Source: Pseudomonas baetica
GTDB lineage: Bacteria; Pseudomonadota; Gammaproteobacteria; Pseudomonadales; Pseudomonadaceae
Reading direction: 5' to 3'
NCBI RefSeq assembly: GCF_019733355.1
Contig: NZ_JAIHLQ010000041.1
Span: 1 to 56,353, forward strand
DNA: 56,353 nucleotides
Positions 16,432-25,370 of the stretch are shown piece after piece (the stretch's first letter is position 1; each line of letters opens with the position of its first letter). The translations under genes were made by a program, and so were the position numbers. Below the pieces are notes generated by a model that was given only the letters and a program-made list of their open reading frames with translations, had not been told where the DNA came from and did not search any database.

Positions 16432-17097
16432 TTACCGGCGGCTCAGTTCTTCACTTTTGCGATAAAGAGTAATCACAGTACCCAGCGGGTTAACCCATCG
16501 TTCACCGAGTGAGCGCGGTACAACTGTGTTCGCTATTTTCAGGTTCGCGGTGTAAGTGGTTGGTACTGGATCTTGCTTCCCCGCTTGATGGAAGTTAGAA
16601 ACAAATGAAACTTGATAGGTATCACCGACCTTGTTAATGCCGAACGCCTTCGCTTCAATCCACTCCTTTTCACCCAAAATCCCGTAAGGGTTTCTTGGAT
16701 TATCTGGATTGATCTCTTGCTCATACTGGCGAGCAACATCAGGCGTTGTGTACAGATGGCACGTGTCAGACAGCGCTTGCTTTCTGCGTGGGTCGAAGGT
16801 GTTGCACGCCTCGACAAAGGAGTACAGATCGCCCTCAATCAACGCTTGTTCTGCCGAAACGTTTTCCTTGTCAATGACGCGCATTCTCAGGACTTCACCA
16901 TCTGCGCCGATGGTGGCCACCACGGGAATGACGGTATGCAAATCCGACAGGACGTAGACCGCACAAGCCAGCGCTACGATGGAGATCGCTTGAGCCCCAT
17001 TGAGAAACAGGCTGCGATTACGTTCCTGTTTGACCTTCTGCCCTTCGCGTAAGGTTTTACGGCGCAAGGCCTCATCATTCTTAAATGTCTTGTCCAT
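16432..17097 (-). CDS. virB8: VirB8 inner-membrane T4SS protein
   Basis: A 221-aa protein. One membrane segment lies at about residues 33-52 (AQAISIVALACAVYVLSDL). The periplasmic NTF2-like domain ends YTANLKIANTVVPRSLGERWVNPLGTVITLYRKSEEL, typical of VirB8. It acts as the assembly hub for VirB9, VirB10 and the pilin. Its ATG overlaps the last base of the virB6 stop. Confidence 0.9.
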   Translation of the reverse strand: MDKTFKNDEALRRKTLREGQKVKQERNRSLFLNGAQAISIVALACAVYVLSDLHTVIPVVATIGADGEVLRMRVIDKENVSAEQALIEGDLYSFVEACNTFDPRRKQALSDTCHLYTTPDVARQYEQEINPDNPRNPYGILGEKEWIEAKAFGINKVGDTYQVSFVSNFHQAGKQDPVPTTYTANLKIANTVVPRSLGERWVNPLGTVITLYRKSEELSRR

Positions 17098-17957
17098 TAC
17101 ACTTTCGCTCCCAAAGTTCTAACAGCCATCATCACCAACGACGAACCTCCGACAGTTGCACCAGAGGACAACGCAGCGGCCCAACCGCGAACTTGCAACA
17201 TGCAGATAATCAAGACCCCTTCCACGATCAATAATGTGCCGTACTGTTGAGCGGTCATCAGCGCGGCATCACTGATAGTCGCGGTTTGTGCGACTTCTTC
17301 AATGGCGTCTCCAAAGACAGAGTAACCGAACCTGATAATGGCGATGGACAGAATGTAGATAAGCGAGAAGTTCAACATCTTGCTTAACCAATTCATTCCC
17401 CAACCCCGTGTTTGCGGAAAGAAGAAGAAGGCGACCAAAATCGGCAAAATCGACATGCTGATAGCTGCACCAAACTTTGCAATCAACATGTTCAAGATCG
17501 CGACCACGAACAAAATGCAGTTAATCAGGAACAAGCCATAGCCCATCATGATCATTGCAAACTGCCGCCAACTTACGTTCATCAGTACACTGGCCACCTT
17601 CCCGACATTCACATACAAGGCGTCGAGCATCGACGTCGAGTTAACTCCCCCGCTCATGATCGTCGAGGCAATGGATTCTGTGTAGCCACCCCATGCCTGG
17701 TAAAACACAAGCCCGCCCGTTGACCAGTTCAGCGTCAGAAACACCATGGCAGTGAGGAACATCCTCTGCGCCAGATCCCAATACTGGACGGCCTGGCCGT
17801 TGTAGACCTTGAATCCCAGTGCTGCCCAATAAGCGACGGCGACCAGGTACGCAGCAGGGGAAACCAGTGACGCCAGATCAGGGAATACCTGACTGACGAA
17901 GCTGGTAGTTACTTCGTCAGTCGCGCCAATTAAGCCCTCAAGGGTCAGCTGCGCCAT
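17097..17957 (-). CDS. virB6: VirB6 polytopic inner-membrane T4SS protein
   Basis: A 286-aa protein with at least five hydrophobic segments and the conserved central tryptophan region (FFPQTRGWGMNWLSKMLNFSLIYILSIAIIRFGY). VirB6/TrbL proteins form the inner-membrane base under VirB10. No virB7 gene is present between it and virB8, unlike R388. Confidence 0.88.
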   Translation of the reverse strand: MAQLTLEGLIGATDEVTTSFVSQVFPDLASLVSPAAYLVAVAYWAALGFKVYNGQAVQYWDLAQRMFLTAMVFLTLNWSTGGLVFYQAWGGYTESIASTIMSGGVNSTSMLDALYVNVGKVASVLMNVSWRQFAMIMMGYGLFLINCILFVVAILNMLIAKFGAAISMSILPILVAFFFFPQTRGWGMNWLSKMLNFSLIYILSIAIIRFGYSVFGDAIEEVAQTATISDAALMTAQQYGTLLIVEGVLIICMLQVRGWAAALSSGATVGGSSLVMMAVRTLGAKV

Positions 17958-18334
17958 GGGTTCGATGCTCCGTACACACCCTTGAAGTGGGAGAGCACTT
18001 CGGGGTCGCGGAAGTCACTGGCACTCAGCTGCACACCGGTTTGCGCTTTGATCTCCCTGGAAGTCTGCTCGATGCAGCCTTGAACCAGCGCGCCACCGTA
18101 AGACGACGACTTCATATAGATCTCAGCGAAGCAGGTGCCGGGGAACCAGTTGCCAACGTCGCGCTTGCTCGCACTCAACAGCGGGTTTTTGCCGGAGCTG
18201 ATTGGCGCTGTTGGGGCACCTGGCTCGGCGGGTTCAGTCGAGAAGTACGACGCTGTGTTGATGTAGACCACGCTACCGACAACGATCACAGCCACGAATA
18301 CCGAGAGAATGTGATGCAGTTTGAGTTTAAACAT
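17945..18334 (-). CDS. Membrane-anchored protein between VirB5 and VirB6, unknown
   Basis: A 129-aa protein. One N-terminal hydrophobic segment (ILSVFVAVIVVGSVVYI) is followed by a periplasmic region with two cysteines (GTCFAEIYMKSS and LVQGCIEQTSRE) likely to form a disulfide. The start ATG 18334 is 8 bp inside the end of the lipoprotein gene, and the stop overlaps virB6 by 13 bp, so it is translationally coupled to both. In pKM101 the virB5-virB6 gap holds the entry-exclusion gene eex; that is one possible role. I do not recognise the family. Confidence 0.6.
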   Translation of the reverse strand: MFKLKLHHILSVFVAVIVVGSVVYINTASYFSTEPAEPGAPTAPISSGKNPLLSASKRDVGNWFPGTCFAEIYMKSSSYGGALVQGCIEQTSREIKAQTGVQLSASDFRDPEVLSHFKGVYGASNPWRS

Positions 18335-18539
18335 TGCTGCGCTCCTGGTCGGCAGTGACAAACGGGGTGAACTGGCAGGCACACGGCGATTTATCAATCT
18401 TCCCGGTGTTGGTGACACAGCCCGAGGCCGCGCTAACCACCACGGCCAGCAGCACGACTTTCCAGAGCTTGAAGATCACCCACAGCGGAAGCCAGATCGG
18501 CAGGGTGACGGCTTTGAAGATGAACACGATTGCTTTCAT
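18327..18539 (-). CDS. Small lipoprotein at the VirB7/Eex position
   Basis: A 70-aa protein. A long hydrophobic stretch (VFIFKAVTLPIWLPLWVIFKLWKVVLLAVVV) ends in the lipobox SAASGC, followed by a short tail with two cysteines (SPCACQF). AAGGAG lies 8 bp before the ATG. The small size and disulfide-prone tail would fit VirB7, which is otherwise missing, but the unusually long hydrophobic region and position between virB5 and virB6 also fit an Eex lipoprotein. A plasmid operator sits immediately upstream. Confidence 0.6.
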   Translation of the reverse strand: MKAIVFIFKAVTLPIWLPLWVIFKLWKVVLLAVVVSAASGCVTNTGKIDKSPCACQFTPFVTADQERSNV

Positions 18540-18553
18540 TAGGGTTGCTCCTT

Positions 18554-18569
18554 TTCTCGCACGCGAGAA
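18554..18569. promoter_or_regulatory. Operator palindrome TTCTCGCACGCGAGAA
   Basis: Perfect TTCTCG-N4-CGAGAA site filling the gap between the virB5 stop (18570) and the lipoprotein gene. It suggests a second regulated promoter inside the mpf operon. Confidence 0.6.
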
Positions 18570-19259
18570 TTACTGTTCTTTCCACTTGAAGAATTTTTCG
18601 TTGTCCGATGTGGCCTGGTTTTCAGCGTTGTTCAGGTTTGCTTGCAGATTCATGTTCAACGCTGACAGCTTCGACTGAGCTGAGGACAACATGCCGTTTT
18701 CAGCGGCAATACGGTTTTGCAGGTCGGCGGCATCCTTGGCGTTAGTGGTGTGATCCACTTGCGCGGAGAGCGTGGCCAGGTTGTTCAGGTGGACTTGCAC
18801 TTCGCTATACAGCGCATCCCCCCCAGACATTGCGGCGCGCACAGAGTCGGAACTGAGCTGATAGTTCTGCGCACGTTGGCCCTGCGGGTTGTTGAACAGC
18901 TCCTGCGGCATGGTCTTGATCAGTTGTTCGTAATACGACTGCTTACTGCCGTAAGCCCCCGTGCTTTGACGAGAAACAACTTCCTGCCACGATCCAGGCA
19001 CGACCGACGCAGAGTTGATGGCGTCATTCAGACCTATAGCGCCACGTCCGTACGAACCTTTGAGGCTGTCCAGGGTTCGGCCTTGTGTCTCATAGGACTT
19101 CTTCAGCGTGTCGAACTGTTCTTTCAATATCAGATATTGCTGAGCCAGCGCGGCCCAGGTGCCAGCGTCCCCCGTTGGAACTCCAGCAGCGTGCGCCTGG
19201 CCACTGATAGCCATAACCACCGCCGTAGCGAGGCTAAGTTTTTTGATAGTCGTCATCAT
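18570..19259 (-). CDS. virB5: VirB5 minor pilus protein
   Basis: A 229-aa protein with a signal peptide (MMTTIKKLSLATAVVMAISGQAHA). The mature protein is mostly helical, with VPTGDAGTWAALAQQYLILKEQFDTLKKSYETQ as in TraC/VirB5 pilus-tip adhesins. ATG 19259 or 19256 are both possible; both overlap the stop of virB4. Confidence 0.88.
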   Translation of the reverse strand: MMTTIKKLSLATAVVMAISGQAHAAGVPTGDAGTWAALAQQYLILKEQFDTLKKSYETQGRTLDSLKGSYGRGAIGLNDAINSASVVPGSWQEVVSRQSTGAYGSKQSYYEQLIKTMPQELFNNPQGQRAQNYQLSSDSVRAAMSGGDALYSEVQVHLNNLATLSAQVDHTTNAKDAADLQNRIAAENGMLSSAQSKLSALNMNLQANLNNAENQATSDNEKFFKWKEQ

Positions 19260-21940
19260 TTGACCGCCTTCAAGTTATGAGTGTTTTTCGCTTTAGCTTC
19301 GGCCATGAAGACCGGAACCCATTGCTCAGGATCGTCAGTGCCCAGGCGCTTAATGATCGTTTCCATCAGAGCCACACCAACATCGTTCGAGGACAACACA
19401 GGGATGAAGTCGGACAGATCGGCCTGCGGATCTTCCGAGGTCAGATCGAATACGACCTTGATCGACTCTCTGCCTCGACGGATAAGAAACTTGCGAGAGG
19501 CTTGGCCAATTTCGCGAATCCATTTGCGTTCAGCCACGGTCAGGTTTTGATGATCCTCATCACTGGCCGAGTCATTTGACATGTAAATCTTGGTGGCACT
19601 CTGTTTGTCGATTGAATCGGTTTCACTGCGGAAGTACTTCGTATCGGGCGTGACAAAAATCAGCAGGCCGTTTTTACGGCGGATCTGCATGATGAAATTG
19701 TCGATTCGCTTCTTCCAATACTCGTTCTTCACCAGGTTTTGCCCTTCTTCCAGTACCAGGATAAAAGGCGTGCCATCCATTGCTTGCTCGATGCGGTGCA
19801 GGGGGTAGCTCAACACAACCGGAAGTTCTGGCCGCGCTTCACCGCCCTTGAGCAGTTCCATCATTTCAAAGCAGTAGTGCCGCGACGTGCTCAGGTCGAT
19901 GGAGTCATTCACGTTGTCAAAGACGCCCGCGTTCGCGCCGGTAACGCCCTTGGCGCCGTGCCAGATGGCCATAACGTCAGCCAGCTCGCCTTGGCCATAC
20001 GTCCACACAACATTGCGGAACCGGCGATCTTCAAGCGGCAGGGCATAGTTTTCGTCCACCAACGTCTTGAAACGCTTGATGTCATCTGCAGACGTTGGGG
20101 TCGATGCGTAGCACTCACGCATCAGCTTTTGCAGATCTACCAGGAACGCCCGGTTTTCAGCCGAATCGGGCAACTTGAAGGGGTTCCAGTTCATGCCGCT
20201 ATGTGGGGAAAGCGTGGTATGCACCCCACCCATAGCTTTCATGAACACCTTGGCGCCGTAGCGGTTGTCGAACCAGAACACCCGTGGCCTGGCCTTGTCG
20301 GCCTCACTGACCATCAAGCTAATTGCAGTGGTCTTACCCGACCCCGTATCAGCGGACATTGCTAAATGCCCCGCAACCATCCCTTCCATTTCGCGGTGGA
20401 AGTTGAAGTTGTATTGAGTCCCGCTTTCAGTTTCAAAAGCGGTAATGGCTGGCCCCCATAAGTTGCCGTCCCGACGCCCCTTGGCGAAGTTGTGCAACGA
20501 AGCAAAACCCGCGAAGTTGGTCGATTTGATCTTGCCGCGACGGCCAATCAGGTTTTCAGCTTGGCCAGGCAGTTGCGACCAGTAGAAAGTCTCCAGCCCC
20601 ATCCACTCGCGCACTGATTTGACGTTCAGATCGACAAAACAGTTTTCAACCAGACCCACGGCCTTATCGAGTTCGGCAGCGTTCTGTTTCCGGTTCGCCT
20701 CCGAGTCCATAGGCAGTGAAGGCACATGAACAAAGATGGTCAGATGGTGCAGCCCATTGACGGTATCACCACGACGCAGCGCACGAATCCCCTCAGTCAG
20801 TTCCTTGCTGTCATCGTCGGAAATACCGTGGGTGTCCGAGACAGTCAGGCGTCGTTGTTCTTGCGTCATCGCCGATTCAGCATCGATTCGGTTAGAGAAG
20901 AAAAACGATTGCGTAATGATGTATTCCACCGGCTGTTGCAGGAACTTGTTCATCATCCGCGACGGAGTTCTGCGCGGCCATTCAGCCATGCTCAACATCG
21001 CACCAATACGGGAACTGGTGCTGCCGCGTACTTCACACATGGTTGCCAACACGCGAAAGTTAAGGCGAGCGTATGGCAACGATTCGCAGAGTTTCTGATC
21101 GCTCAGCGGGATCTTGCGATCCTCAAGGTTGATCAGGTAGTGGAAGAACGTACTGAGTTCAGAGAATTCTTCTCCCAGGAAGTCATACACGATCTCAGCG
21201 GGGTATTGCTCGTGATCGCCGCAATGCTCTTTGAACTCCATCCAGCTCAAACGGAACCGGCGCACAGCGTCGTGCACACGGTCACGGTCGATCCACTTGG
21301 AATCGGTTTTCGGATGCCGCTGTACTTTCAGGCGAGTCGCACCGTACTCGCTCAATCCACCCAGCAGCATATTCGCGGCCTTGTACAGATCATCAGCCAT
21401 GTCGTCACTGGATTCGGCATCCTGCTTAGTCGGGCTGGTCCCTGTAATCAGCGCAATGCCACGATCCATCAGCCCCGGTACACCAGACCGGAAACGGTTG
21501 CGTACCAGCGAGATATAGATCTCGTTGACGTAGAAACCTTTGTGCAGGTAGCGGGCTCGCCAAGCAGCGTTGAGTTGCCTGGAGAACCAGGTGCCGCCCT
21601 CACCTTCTGGAAAGTCAAAAACCTTACGGCGAATGGTATGGACGTACAGGCCCAAATTACTGGACGAGATAGTACGCAGCAGCGTGTTACGGCGAACTTC
21701 AAATTGTTTGACCTGTTCATCGGTCAGCGAATCAAAGAGCAATCCATCAATCTTGATAACTTGGACTAAGGCGTTTTCCTTGGTCATTACCGTTTGATTA
21801 TCGTAATGATAGTCATACGGCACCATTGCGCTGACTTCCAACTCCAGCAGGTCCTGTTCAGATCCTGCTGGCTGTTGAACGCCCAGCGTCAGGTCAAGAT
21901 TGCGCGTCAATTTCTTAAACGCTTTATCAACGAGGCGCAT
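19256..21940 (-). CDS. virB4: VirB4 T4SS ATPase
   Basis: An 894-aa protein from ATG 21940, which has GGAG 5 bp upstream; an earlier ATG would run through virB3. It carries the CagE/TrbE/VirB N-terminal domain and an ATPase domain with Walker A (MSADTGSGKTTAISL, about residue 530) and Walker B (TPFILVLEEGQNLVKNEYW, about 735). It energises pilus assembly and transport. The length is somewhat above the usual 800-850. Confidence 0.94.
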   Translation of the reverse strand: MRLVDKAFKKLTRNLDLTLGVQQPAGSEQDLLELEVSAMVPYDYHYDNQTVMTKENALVQVIKIDGLLFDSLTDEQVKQFEVRRNTLLRTISSSNLGLYVHTIRRKVFDFPEGEGGTWFSRQLNAAWRARYLHKGFYVNEIYISLVRNRFRSGVPGLMDRGIALITGTSPTKQDAESSDDMADDLYKAANMLLGGLSEYGATRLKVQRHPKTDSKWIDRDRVHDAVRRFRLSWMEFKEHCGDHEQYPAEIVYDFLGEEFSELSTFFHYLINLEDRKIPLSDQKLCESLPYARLNFRVLATMCEVRGSTSSRIGAMLSMAEWPRRTPSRMMNKFLQQPVEYIITQSFFFSNRIDAESAMTQEQRRLTVSDTHGISDDDSKELTEGIRALRRGDTVNGLHHLTIFVHVPSLPMDSEANRKQNAAELDKAVGLVENCFVDLNVKSVREWMGLETFYWSQLPGQAENLIGRRGKIKSTNFAGFASLHNFAKGRRDGNLWGPAITAFETESGTQYNFNFHREMEGMVAGHLAMSADTGSGKTTAISLMVSEADKARPRVFWFDNRYGAKVFMKAMGGVHTTLSPHSGMNWNPFKLPDSAENRAFLVDLQKLMRECYASTPTSADDIKRFKTLVDENYALPLEDRRFRNVVWTYGQGELADVMAIWHGAKGVTGANAGVFDNVNDSIDLSTSRHYCFEMMELLKGGEARPELPVVLSYPLHRIEQAMDGTPFILVLEEGQNLVKNEYWKKRIDNFIMQIRRKNGLLIFVTPDTKYFRSETDSIDKQSATKIYMSNDSASDEDHQNLTVAERKWIREIGQASRKFLIRRGRESIKVVFDLTSEDPQADLSDFIPVLSSNDVGVALMETIIKRLGTDDPEQWVPVFMAEAKAKNTHNLKAVK

Positions 21941-22226
21941 AACTCCGATACCCCCACAAATTCCGATTCCGAGAGGCCCGTAAACGAAATGCAGACTGCA
22001 AGACACCAAACAAGTAAACGTCTTTGCTGCAGATGTAATACGAAATGCCAAACAGTAGTGGTACTGCCCCAACCGGCCATAACGAGCGAATTACCAATGC
22101 TGTTATGAGCGGCCCAAAGATGCTGATAAGAATGCTCGATAGCGTGAAGGCGCCGACCATAGATGGCCGAGCCATCGCTAAGACGAGCACCTCACCCTCA
22201 TCGAGTGCGTGCTCGACCGCACTCAT
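21927..22226 (-). CDS. virB3: VirB3 inner-membrane protein
   Basis: A 99-aa protein from ATG 22226, which overlaps the virB2 stop by 4 bp. Conserved marks are VLVLAMARPSMVGAFTLSSI and two hydrophobic segments (about 22-65). The end LFGVLQSAFRLRASRNRNLWGYRSYAP is typical of VirB3. It associates with VirB4 at the inner membrane and overlaps its gene by 14 bp. Confidence 0.88.
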   Translation of the reverse strand: MSAVEHALDEGEVLVLAMARPSMVGAFTLSSILISIFGPLITALVIRSLWPVGAVPLLFGISYYICSKDVYLFGVLQSAFRLRASRNRNLWGYRSYAPR

Positions 22227-22690
22227 TGCAGTGAGGTTGCAGCGCCGGACTTGATCTCGGTGACTATGTTCGGTGCGAAGAACACCAGGAACACACCAGC
22301 GACAGTCCAACCGAAGGTGGACCACTCGACACGGCCCGACTTAGCCCGGAAGCCCTGCACCACAATGGCCAGGATGCCCAGGTAGTAACCGATATCGAAG
22401 ATCAGGAAGCTAACAATGTCTTTCAGCAGGTTCTTGACCGAGCTGAAGTCCATCGCCGCGTTGGCAATCTCAGGGAGGACACTTAGGGAGAACAGCGACC
22501 CGAAAACAACAATCTTTTCTGCCTTGGCAGTCCAGTCTTTACGCATCAGGGCCGCGTGGTTCATTCCGTTTTTCGGAGTGAAGATATTACAGATGGTTGT
22601 TACAGTATTGCTTTCTTTGAGCTTTTTTACCCAGGATTGGTTAAGAGTTACTGACTTACGGAAAGTCGATTTTCCATTGTTGAGTTGCAT
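22223..22690 (-). CDS. virB2: VirB2 major pilin precursor
   Basis: A 155-aa precursor if ATG 22690 (preceded by AGAGGCAAAGG) is used, or 113 aa from ATG 22564. A hydrophobic leader (IVVFGSLFSLSVLPEIANA) with an ANA cleavage site gives a mature pilin of about 77 residues starting AMDFSSVKN, with two hydrophobic segments. The long charged leader resembles F- and IncW-type pilin leaders. It is the first clear T4SS gene of the operon. Confidence 0.82.
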   Translation of the reverse strand: MQLNNGKSTFRKSVTLNQSWVKKLKESNTVTTICNIFTPKNGMNHAALMRKDWTAKAEKIVVFGSLFSLSVLPEIANAAMDFSSVKNLLKDIVSFLIFDIGYYLGILAIVVQGFRAKSGRVEWSTFGWTVAGVFLVFFAPNIVTEIKSGAATSLQ

Positions 22691-22708
22691 ACCTTTGCCT
22701 CTTGATAG

Positions 22709-22984
22709 TCATGACGGGGAACCCCCGTACGTTATGGTTATTGCTTTGTTCGGGTTGTTGGGACAGGTCTCTTTTATAAAGTCGATAGCGGTATCAGCGT
22801 TTTTAAAAAGTCTGGTCTTCCCTAACGCTGTAACAACCGAAAATACTTGTCCAGTTGACGGACTTTCGATAATGAGTGCCCACTTCCGCTCATTGCCTAA
22901 GTACCTCTCTTGTAAATGAACTCGGTAATCCGGTTGGGCGTTGGTGAAAACCACCAGGTCTTTTTTGTCTAGGGATTGCATCAT
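22709..22984 (-). CDS. Small protein at the head of the mpf operon, unknown
   Basis: A 91-aa protein from ATG 22984, with CAGAGGA just upstream. It has no signal peptide or membrane segment. The pattern DLVVFTNAQPDYRVHLQERYLGNERKWALIIESPSTGQVFSVVTALGKTRLFKNADTAIDFI suggests a compact alpha-beta domain. It precedes virB2 by 18 bp and is probably co-transcribed. Regulation or pilin handling are both possible; I do not recognise it. Confidence 0.55.
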   Translation of the reverse strand: MMQSLDKKDLVVFTNAQPDYRVHLQERYLGNERKWALIIESPSTGQVFSVVTALGKTRLFKNADTAIDFIKETCPNNPNKAITITYGGSPS

Positions 22985-23056
22985 GTCCTCTGAATAGCTC
23001 AACGCTAAAAACAGAGGGGATACTGTCGCCCCCGACATTTTTCTTCTAGCTCCCAC

Positions 23057-23550
23057 CTCGCATTTTCTTCCTCTTTGGCGTTTTGATTAACGTTTTCCGT
23101 GTTTCGTGACTCACTATATGTTTTTTGTTTCATGAAATCAACATTTCGTCATGCGTTTTTTTGATCCAGCGAAACCTGGAGACGAACGAAAGCCCCAGGA
23201 ATGAGCCTGCGTGTGCGTGTTGGGTTTTAAGTGATTGAGACGTAAGGCGTTTCACGATCTATTCCTTGAAACCTGGCGGCTTCATGTCGTGTAGTTGGCA
23301 AGGCAATTTGACAAAGCCTTCCACGCGCCTATGACATCGGATATAGGAGATTTCCCAAAAAACTGTGTGAAATCCGATGAATGGTTTTGTATTGAGTTGA
23401 ACTGAAAATCAGCGGAGAGGATAGGGAGAGGTCGAGGGTTGATCAGGAGCCGCCCTGATCAACCCTCTGGCCAGCTCTGGAGCGCGCAAGGAAACTGACC
23501 CCGCGCTACCTAGAGCGACGTGGCGCGGAGTCTAGCAGCCGTGCAACGAA
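23057..23550. other. Intergenic region between mpf and par operons
   Basis: No supported gene in about 500 bp. It must hold the leftward mpf promoter (AT-rich stretch near 23090-23160). A long perfect hairpin, arms GAGGGTTGATCAGG (23434-23447) and CCTGATCAACCCTC (23454-23467), has no T-run on either side. It may be an attenuator, protein site or ssDNA structure. Confidence 0.5.
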
Positions 23551-23645
23551 TTCTCGCGTGCGAGAACTCGACGCACGGAGGTGTATTTCTCGGACGCGAG
23601 AAATACACAAAGTAAACCCTAAAAAGGGTTGACCATAGGGTTTAC
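23551..23645. promoter_or_regulatory. par operon control region: two operators and a nested palindrome
   Basis: Site A is TTCTCGCGTGCGAGAA at 23551-23566. Site B is a 28-bp palindrome at 23581-23608, with 12-bp arms GTGTATTTCTCG / CGAGAAATACAC around GACG. Next come nested repeats GTAAACCCTA (23612-23621) and TAGGGTTTAC (23636-23645), with AACCCT/AGGGTT inside them. The TTGACC at 23629 is a plausible -35. The layout suggests autoregulation by KorA (sites A, B) and by ParA/ParB or a centromere role for the last repeat. Confidence 0.6.
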
Positions 23646-23695
23646 CATATGCAAACTTGAGTCACAGTCCACTATCGGACAGGCCGGAGATCATG

Positions 23696-24463
23696 ATGAA
23701 GATCACAACAGTAGCCAATCAGAAAGGCGGCGTAGGGAAGACCACACTAGAAATTCACCTAGCAGCGTGCGCGGCGGAAGACGGTAAGCGTGTCCTGGTC
23801 GTAGACCTCGATGAAGGCGACCTTTCGCAGTTCTTTCCCCCAACAGAGGATGGCGATGATACGCCTTACCTTATGTCCAGCCAGTTGTTTAATGGCGAGC
23901 ATGAAGGGCGTCAGCCACGCCAAGTTGGCCCCAACACCTGGTTGATTGAGGCCGATGTAGCCCTGCTCGACGTGGACGATATGGATCTTGATGTGATCCA
24001 CGCTCTACGGCCTGCACTGGAACGATTTGCTAACGACTTTGATCTCTGCATGATCGACACCCCGCCGAACCTACAGCGCCGCATGATTGCGGCCCTGACG
24101 GCCTCCCATGCGGTGGTAGCGCCGTTCAATATCAGTGCCTTTACCCTCGCTCGACTCCCGAAACTGATGAACACCATTGAAACGGTGCAGGACAGGTACA
24201 ACCCGGGGCTACGTTTCTTAGGCTACTTGCCGAACCTGGTGAACAGCCGTTCCCCCGAGGAAATCGACGCGCTCCCGAGCCTGCGCGAGAGCTACGGTGA
24301 CGCCATGTTTGCAGAACAGATCATCTATCGGCCTTGCATCAACAAGTCATTGGCCGCTGGTAATCCGGTCTGGTGGAAGGCCCGAAACGGTAGCCAGCGC
24401 GAAGCAGGCAAGGAAATGAAACGGGCTTGTAAGGCCGTTCTCGAAAAGGTTTGGGCTGAATAA
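23696..24463 (+). CDS. parA: ParA partition ATPase
   Basis: A 255-aa protein. The N terminus MKITTVANQKGGVGKTTLEIHLA is the deviant Walker A (KGGVGKTT), VLVVDLDEGDLSQFF the A' motif, and FDLCMIDTPPNLQRRMIAAL the Walker B region. It is a short type Ib-like ParA without an N-terminal HTH. ATG 23696 is chosen over the adjacent 23693 because GGAG is then 6 bp away. With ParB 10 bp downstream it positions plasmid copies at division. Confidence 0.93.
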   Translation: MKITTVANQKGGVGKTTLEIHLAACAAEDGKRVLVVDLDEGDLSQFFPPTEDGDDTPYLMSSQLFNGEHEGRQPRQVGPNTWLIEADVALLDVDDMDLDVIHALRPALERFANDFDLCMIDTPPNLQRRMIAALTASHAVVAPFNISAFTLARLPKLMNTIETVQDRYNPGLRFLGYLPNLVNSRSPEEIDALPSLRESYGDAMFAEQIIYRPCINKSLAAGNPVWWKARNGSQREAGKEMKRACKAVLEKVWAE

Positions 24464-24473
24464 GGGGCATGTC

Positions 24474-25370
24474 ATGACAACGAAGAAACCCAACGCATTC
24501 GGTGGTTCGGTCAAAAAGCTTTCTGACTTTCAGACGCAAAAGACGGCGGTTATGGAAGGCGAGCGCATCATCAAAGTCAGCCCCGGCGAGGTTGAATGCA
24601 GGCCTCAAATCCGTGGCAAGAACAACCCAGGATTCACGCAAGAGTCACTGATGGAGCTGGGCGACGATATTGAACAGAACGGACAGGCCGAGGCTGCCGT
24701 TCTCCGGCCCCACCCAAACCCTGAAAGTGGCTTCAAGTACCTGATGGTCGCGGGCGAGCGGCGGTTGCGGTCTTGCGCACTCAAAGGGCTTTTGCTTGAA
24801 GCCGTCGTGCGTGACCTCACTGACGCCCAGGCCAAACGGATTCAACGTTCAGAGAACGTCCAACGTGAAGGGCTGATGCAAATCGAAATAGCGCTGTCGC
24901 TGAAAGCCGACAAGGAAGAATTGGGCACCCTGCAGGCAGTCGCTGACGAGTGGAAAAAAAGCGTCAGTTGGGTGGCCGAACGGTTGTCCTATCTCGACGC
25001 AATCGAGGCCGGTGGAGCAACCCGTACAGCGGTTCAAAACGGCGTAACCGCTGATGTATCCGTGGTTAACGATCTTGCCCGCCTCGAACGCCTTGACCCT
25101 GCCGCCGCTGCCGAAGTAGTCCAGCGCGCCGAGGCAGATCCTGACTTGAACGTGCGCAACGAAGTTCGCACCCAACTCAAAACTACCAAAACGCTCAGGA
25201 TCGGCGGTGGCAAAGCCAAACCCAAAACGTCAGAAATCGACCTATTGAAAGAACAGGTCGCTGTACTGACCGAACAGGTGAAAGCCCTGGAGTCTGAAAA
25301 AACGTATCTCACCGAAGAACTGGAGAAGGCACGGCAAAAAGTCGCTGACCAGTGGAAGCCCGAAGAATGA
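24474..25370 (+). CDS. parB: ParB-type centromere-binding protein
   Basis: A 298-aa protein. The ParB/Spo0J nuclease-fold domain has the CTP-binding motif as VAGERRLRSCALKGL (about residue 85) and DAQAKRIQRSENVQREGLMQIEIALSLKADKEEL. An HTH follows (TLQAVADEWKKSVSWVAERLSYL), then a coiled-coil C terminus (LLKEQVAVLTEQVKALESEKTYLTEELEKARQ). ATG 24474 follows AAGGGG. The 3' end overlaps korA by 4 bp. Confidence 0.92.
   Translation: MTTKKPNAFGGSVKKLSDFQTQKTAVMEGERIIKVSPGEVECRPQIRGKNNPGFTQESLMELGDDIEQNGQAEAAVLRPHPNPESGFKYLMVAGERRLRSCALKGLLLEAVVRDLTDAQAKRIQRSENVQREGLMQIEIALSLKADKEELGTLQAVADEWKKSVSWVAERLSYLDAIEAGGATRTAVQNGVTADVSVVNDLARLERLDPAAAAEVVQRAEADPDLNVRNEVRTQLKTTKTLRIGGGKAKPKTSEIDLLKEQVAVLTEQVKALESEKTYLTEELEKARQKVADQWKPEE

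Noticed and set aside
20726..21769. Long open frame antisense to virB4
   Set aside because: Shadow of a high-GC gene; no motif and no start signal.
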